NCBI GenBank assembly: GCA_023246815.1
Contig: JAHFHR010000045.1
Location: 1-5,984 of the forward strand
From: a bacterium
GTDB lineage: Bacteria; Patescibacteriota; Patescibacteriia; Buchananbacterales; UBA6539
DNA length: 5,984 bases
Direction: 5' to 3'
Shown here in pieces: positions 3,643 to 5,984 of the stretch. The position numbers and the translations under genes were made by a program. Every line of letters begins with the position of its first letter. Positions within the stretch are counted from its first letter, which is position 1. The notes under the pieces are model-generated. The model ran no database searches and was not told the DNA's origin. It worked only from the letters and a program-made list of their open reading frames with translations.

Positions 3643-5984
3643 CTAGAGCGTTTTGCGCTCCTCAAAGTAGTTATTGATTTCGTTCGTCTCAAGAACCTGA
3701 CTGTCCGAGTCAACGATGACCTGAAACGTCAACGGTCCTCGATACGAGGTGGTAAAGGAAAACGACTGTGCCCTGGTTAGGTTTGGTGAAATTGACTTAT
3801 AGGACTTCACCAACACCTTGCCAATCTCAGGAATCGTTACCTTGACCTTGAAAGAACCGGCTGCCTTTTGACCAGCATTTTTCACCGTGACTTGATACGT
3901 CACCTTACCCGACCGCGAAGAACCGTCGTACCAGGTGCTCTGCACCTGTAGATCCGGTGCATCGCTGGGTACCGGAGGAGGTGGTTGGGGAATGACGACG
4001 GTAGCAGTGGCAAGCTGATTAGCCTCACTGCTTTCTTCAACGTCATGATGCACATCGGCTTCGGCCGTCACGGTATAGCTACCAGCTGCTGGCTTTGCTA
4101 AAGAAACCGTAAACGCGGATTCTCCATACGGGCTAAGCATACCAATGGGAGCAGTGCCAACTTGGCCATTGCTCAATGACACGCCAACTACTGACGCTGG
4201 CGCGGCAACACCTGCGGCCTCAATCACTTTGCCGGACACCAATACAGCATTGTCTTGTACTACTGCTAACAAGCCAACAATAAGCAAGTCAGGACGCGGC
4301 GTGGGCAGCACTTCAAAACTACTGGTAACGACGCCATTGGTTTCATCGCTTTCTGCAACAGCATCGTCCGGATCAACGACGATTTCCAGGTTATAAACAC
4401 CTGGTCCGTATTGACCAATCGGCAACTCCTGCTGCCACCATTCGCGTGCTGCCAGTTCGGGCGTCAGGACTGACGTCACCAACTGATCATTGACATACAG
4501 CGCAAGCGGCGTCGGCACAGCCGTGCTGTTACCGTCATTATCCACCTGTACCGTCGCAAACCCCATCTGACCCTCGTCAATCACCTCCGGACCGACGATA
4601 AGCTGCAGACGGTAGTCAACAAACGGCGTGATAAACACCTTGTGTTGTTTGTTGCGATTCAGCAGTGAACCGGTGGGAAAGTTACCAGACAGCTCCGCAG
4701 CAATGGCGATGCTGAAATGACTTGCCCACAGAAAGTAGTCTTGAGTGATAAATGGCACCACTACATCAACCACTCCGTTAGCCGGTAAAATGCCCGGGTC
4801 GGGAAATTCGCTGAACGCAGTAACCGCGAACGGATCACTTGATCCGGTCCAGCGAAAGGTGAAGGTTGCCGGTACGCTATAGCTATTACGGAAAGTAAAA
4901 CGAACTTCACCGCTTTCACCAGGACCCATCATTGATGGACCGATGCTACTGACGGTAATGTTTTGTCCAACCGTAACACTCGCTGCCGCCGCACCAACCA
5001 ACTCACCGGTAGCTGCGTACAGCTCTACGCGAACAATGTGAGATCCAACGCCTACATTGTACATGGTGTACGGGTTGTTACTGGTACTATCATACACCAC
5101 ACCGTTCAGCAGTATGATCGCAAAGCTCACTTCCGGAAACGCTCCCCACGTGACGTAGATGTTGAGACTGTCTGCCGAGACGCTTAAACCGATATCGCTG
5201 CGCGTGTCGTCAATCTCCACCGGGGTACGCACGATTTCTTGAACCGATGCGGTGATTTGGTTACCTCCGGTATCAAGAGCCGCTACCTGAACGAGATAGT
5301 CCGTATCAGGCGTCAGGCCAGTCGCCGTGTACTCAAGGGTGGAGGTCTCAACGACCACCGAACCGTTCAGTAGGATGGCGTAGCGATTCGCGCCGGCGAT
5401 GGCGTTGTAGGTGATGTAGATCGCGTGCGCTGATTGAGCGTACGTAACAACGTCAAGGTTCTGTCCGTCGCCGGGAATGATGGCGATGATAAAACCGTTT
5501 CGAGGCTTGATCTCAAGGGTAGTCCCATCCCACAACATCACGACCAGATCAAACAACTGGATGGCGTCATAGATCTTGCCAGTTACTCCGAAGCGGCCAG
5601 TCGTGTCGGCCCAGTTTTTGACCTCATCGGTGAGTGGCTCGCCGTACTCATACGGTGCATTAGAATTGCCCGTGTAGAGCCAACGAAACCCCTCCTTAAG
5701 CAAGAACGCTTTACCAACGCTCTGGCTGTTGATGATGGCGTAGTATTTGTCGGTACCAGAATTGTAGAAGTCCTGGATCACGACAGATGCTAGACCATTA
5801 GCGGAGTACCAACGATGAACGTAGAGACCATCGTTGAGTGTACCGCCGGTGTTGTCTACCGGATCGCCAGGATCATCGCTGGTTACGGCAAACCGCTGAT
5901 AGCAGTCCCAGATGTTCTGATGTTTCTCGCCGGATTTCCAGTAGCCGATGACTCGAGAGGTTTGGTGTTGCATAATGAAATCAG
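3643..5984 (-). CDS. Multidomain surface protein: LGFP-like, FN3-like and three CARDB domains (5' end missing)
   Basis: This is the C-terminal part of a large, probably secreted or surface-exposed protein. Numbering from the ATG at 5973, residues 1-165 hold tryptophan/glycine-rich modules resembling LGFP-type repeats (HRWYSANG, VIQDFY, GFRWLYTGN, GEPLTDE). Two fibronectin-III-like domains follow (about 170-251 with GLTPDTDYLVQVAALD, and 256-337), then an Ig-like domain (340-450). Three CARDB-type domains (453-556, 560-661, 672-776) each end in the family's acidic signature: DPDDAVAESDETN, DVHHDVEESSEAN and DSDSQVLETNEINN. A proline linker (QPPPPVP) precedes the last. The reading frame stays open past the ATG to the window edge and no signal peptide follows it, so the true start is probably upstream. 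No sorting motif or membrane segment closes the C-terminus. CARDB and FN3 domains commonly occur in adhesins and extracellular enzymes; a role in cell contact is inferred, and an enzymatic domain could lie in the missing N-terminus. Confidence 0.85.
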   Translation of the reverse strand, partial: DFIMQHQTSRVIGYWKSGEKHQNIWDCYQRFAVTSDDPGDPVDNTGGTLNDGLYVHRWYSANGLASVVIQDFYNSGTDKYYAIINSQSVGKAFLLKEGFRWLYTGNSNAPYEYGEPLTDEVKNWADTTGRFGVTGKIYDAIQLFDLVVMLWDGTTLEIKPRNGFIIAIIPGDGQNLDVVTYAQSAHAIYITYNAIAGANRYAILLNGSVVVETSTLEYTATGLTPDTDYLVQVAALDTGGNQITASVQEIVRTPVEIDDTRSDIGLSVSADSLNIYVTWGAFPEVSFAIILLNGVVYDSTSNNPYTMYNVGVGSHIVRVELYAATGELVGAAAASVTVGQNITVSSIGPSMMGPGESGEVRFTFRNSYSVPATFTFRWTGSSDPFAVTAFSEFPDPGILPANGVVDVVVPFITQDYFLWASHFSIAIAAELSGNFPTGSLLNRNKQHKVFITPFVDYRLQLIVGPEVIDEGQMGFATVQVDNDGNSTAVPTPLALYVNDQLVTSVLTPELAAREWWQQELPIGQYGPGVYNLEIVVDPDDAVAESDETNGVVTSSFEVLPTPRPDLLIVGLLAVVQDNAVLVSGKVIEAAGVAAPASVVGVSLSNGQVGTAPIGMLSPYGESAFTVSLAKPAAGSYTVTAEADVHHDVEESSEANQLATATVVIPQPPPPVPSDAPDLQVQSTWYDGSSRSGKVTYQVTVKNAGQKAAGSFKVKVTIPEIGKVLVKSYKSISPNLTRAQSFSFTTSYRGPLTFQVIVDSDSQVLETNEINNYFEERKTL

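Noticed and set aside
3434..3646. Plus-strand reading frame of 70 codons overlapping the orphan gene's end and a terminator
   Set aside because: It overlaps a better-supported gene in another frame, runs through a hairpin, has a basic low-complexity product and no promoter or start signal.
4145..5793. Plus-strand open frames (4145-4396, 4963-5187, 5434-5793)
   Set aside because: They are antisense to the domain-rich surface-protein gene and their products have no recognisable domains.
5971..5973. ATG at 5973 as the true start of the surface protein
   Set aside because: The frame remains open to the window edge, no signal peptide follows the ATG, the sequence begins in the middle of an LGFP-like module, and no ribosome-binding site precedes it.
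1..5984. UGA recoded as glycine, as in some CPR lineages
   Set aside because: None of the five visible stops is TGA, but the conserved domains contain no in-frame TGA either; five genes are too few to claim recoding.

Overview
The window looks like chromosomal DNA from an uncultivated bacterium, most likely of the Candidatus Patescibacteria (CPR) radiation. This is an inference. It rests on a lipoprotein carrying a short four-cysteine module (CPKDLRVCSDG...CEFPACP) that I associate with CPR envelope proteins, a fermentative L-lactate dehydrogenase, a large CARDB/fibronectin-type adhesin-like protein, and start codons without Shine-Dalgarno sequences. The standard genetic code fits: the conserved domains read through without in-frame stops, and the five visible stops are TAA (3) and TAG (2).

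Layout: positions 1-1900 lie on the minus strand. In transcription order they hold an M23-family (LytM) peptidase lipoprotein (725-1900), thioredoxin trxA (323-646), and the first 102 codons of a thioredoxin-reductase-like flavoprotein (1-306, cut by the window edge). trxA and the reductase are 16 bp apart and should be co-transcribed. A promoter-like TTGACA element and a small palindrome sit just upstream of trxA. A 52-bp divergent region (1901-1952) separates the peptidase from L-lactate dehydrogenase (1953-2879, plus strand). The two predicted promoters there are packed back to back, and both predict almost leaderless messages. After a short terminator, a 171-codon AT-rich orphan gene (3001-3516, plus) encodes a small membrane-anchored, coiled-coil protein. 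Beyond a terminator hairpin at 3597-3632, a large surface protein gene (3643 to the window end, minus) encodes LGFP-like modules, two fibronectin-III-like domains, an Ig-like domain and three CARDB domains. Its N-terminus lies outside the window.

Functionally, the pieces fit a small fermentative cell: NAD+ regeneration by LDH, thiol redox control by thioredoxin and its reductase, cell-wall hydrolysis by the lipoprotein peptidase, and a multidomain surface protein that could contact other cells. I saw no RNA genes, CRISPR array, insertion sequence or complete novel defence-type system. The most unusual items are the reductase's altered FAD motifs, the compressed divergent promoter, the AT-rich orphan gene and the modular surface protein. 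No stretch above 300 bp lacks a gene.
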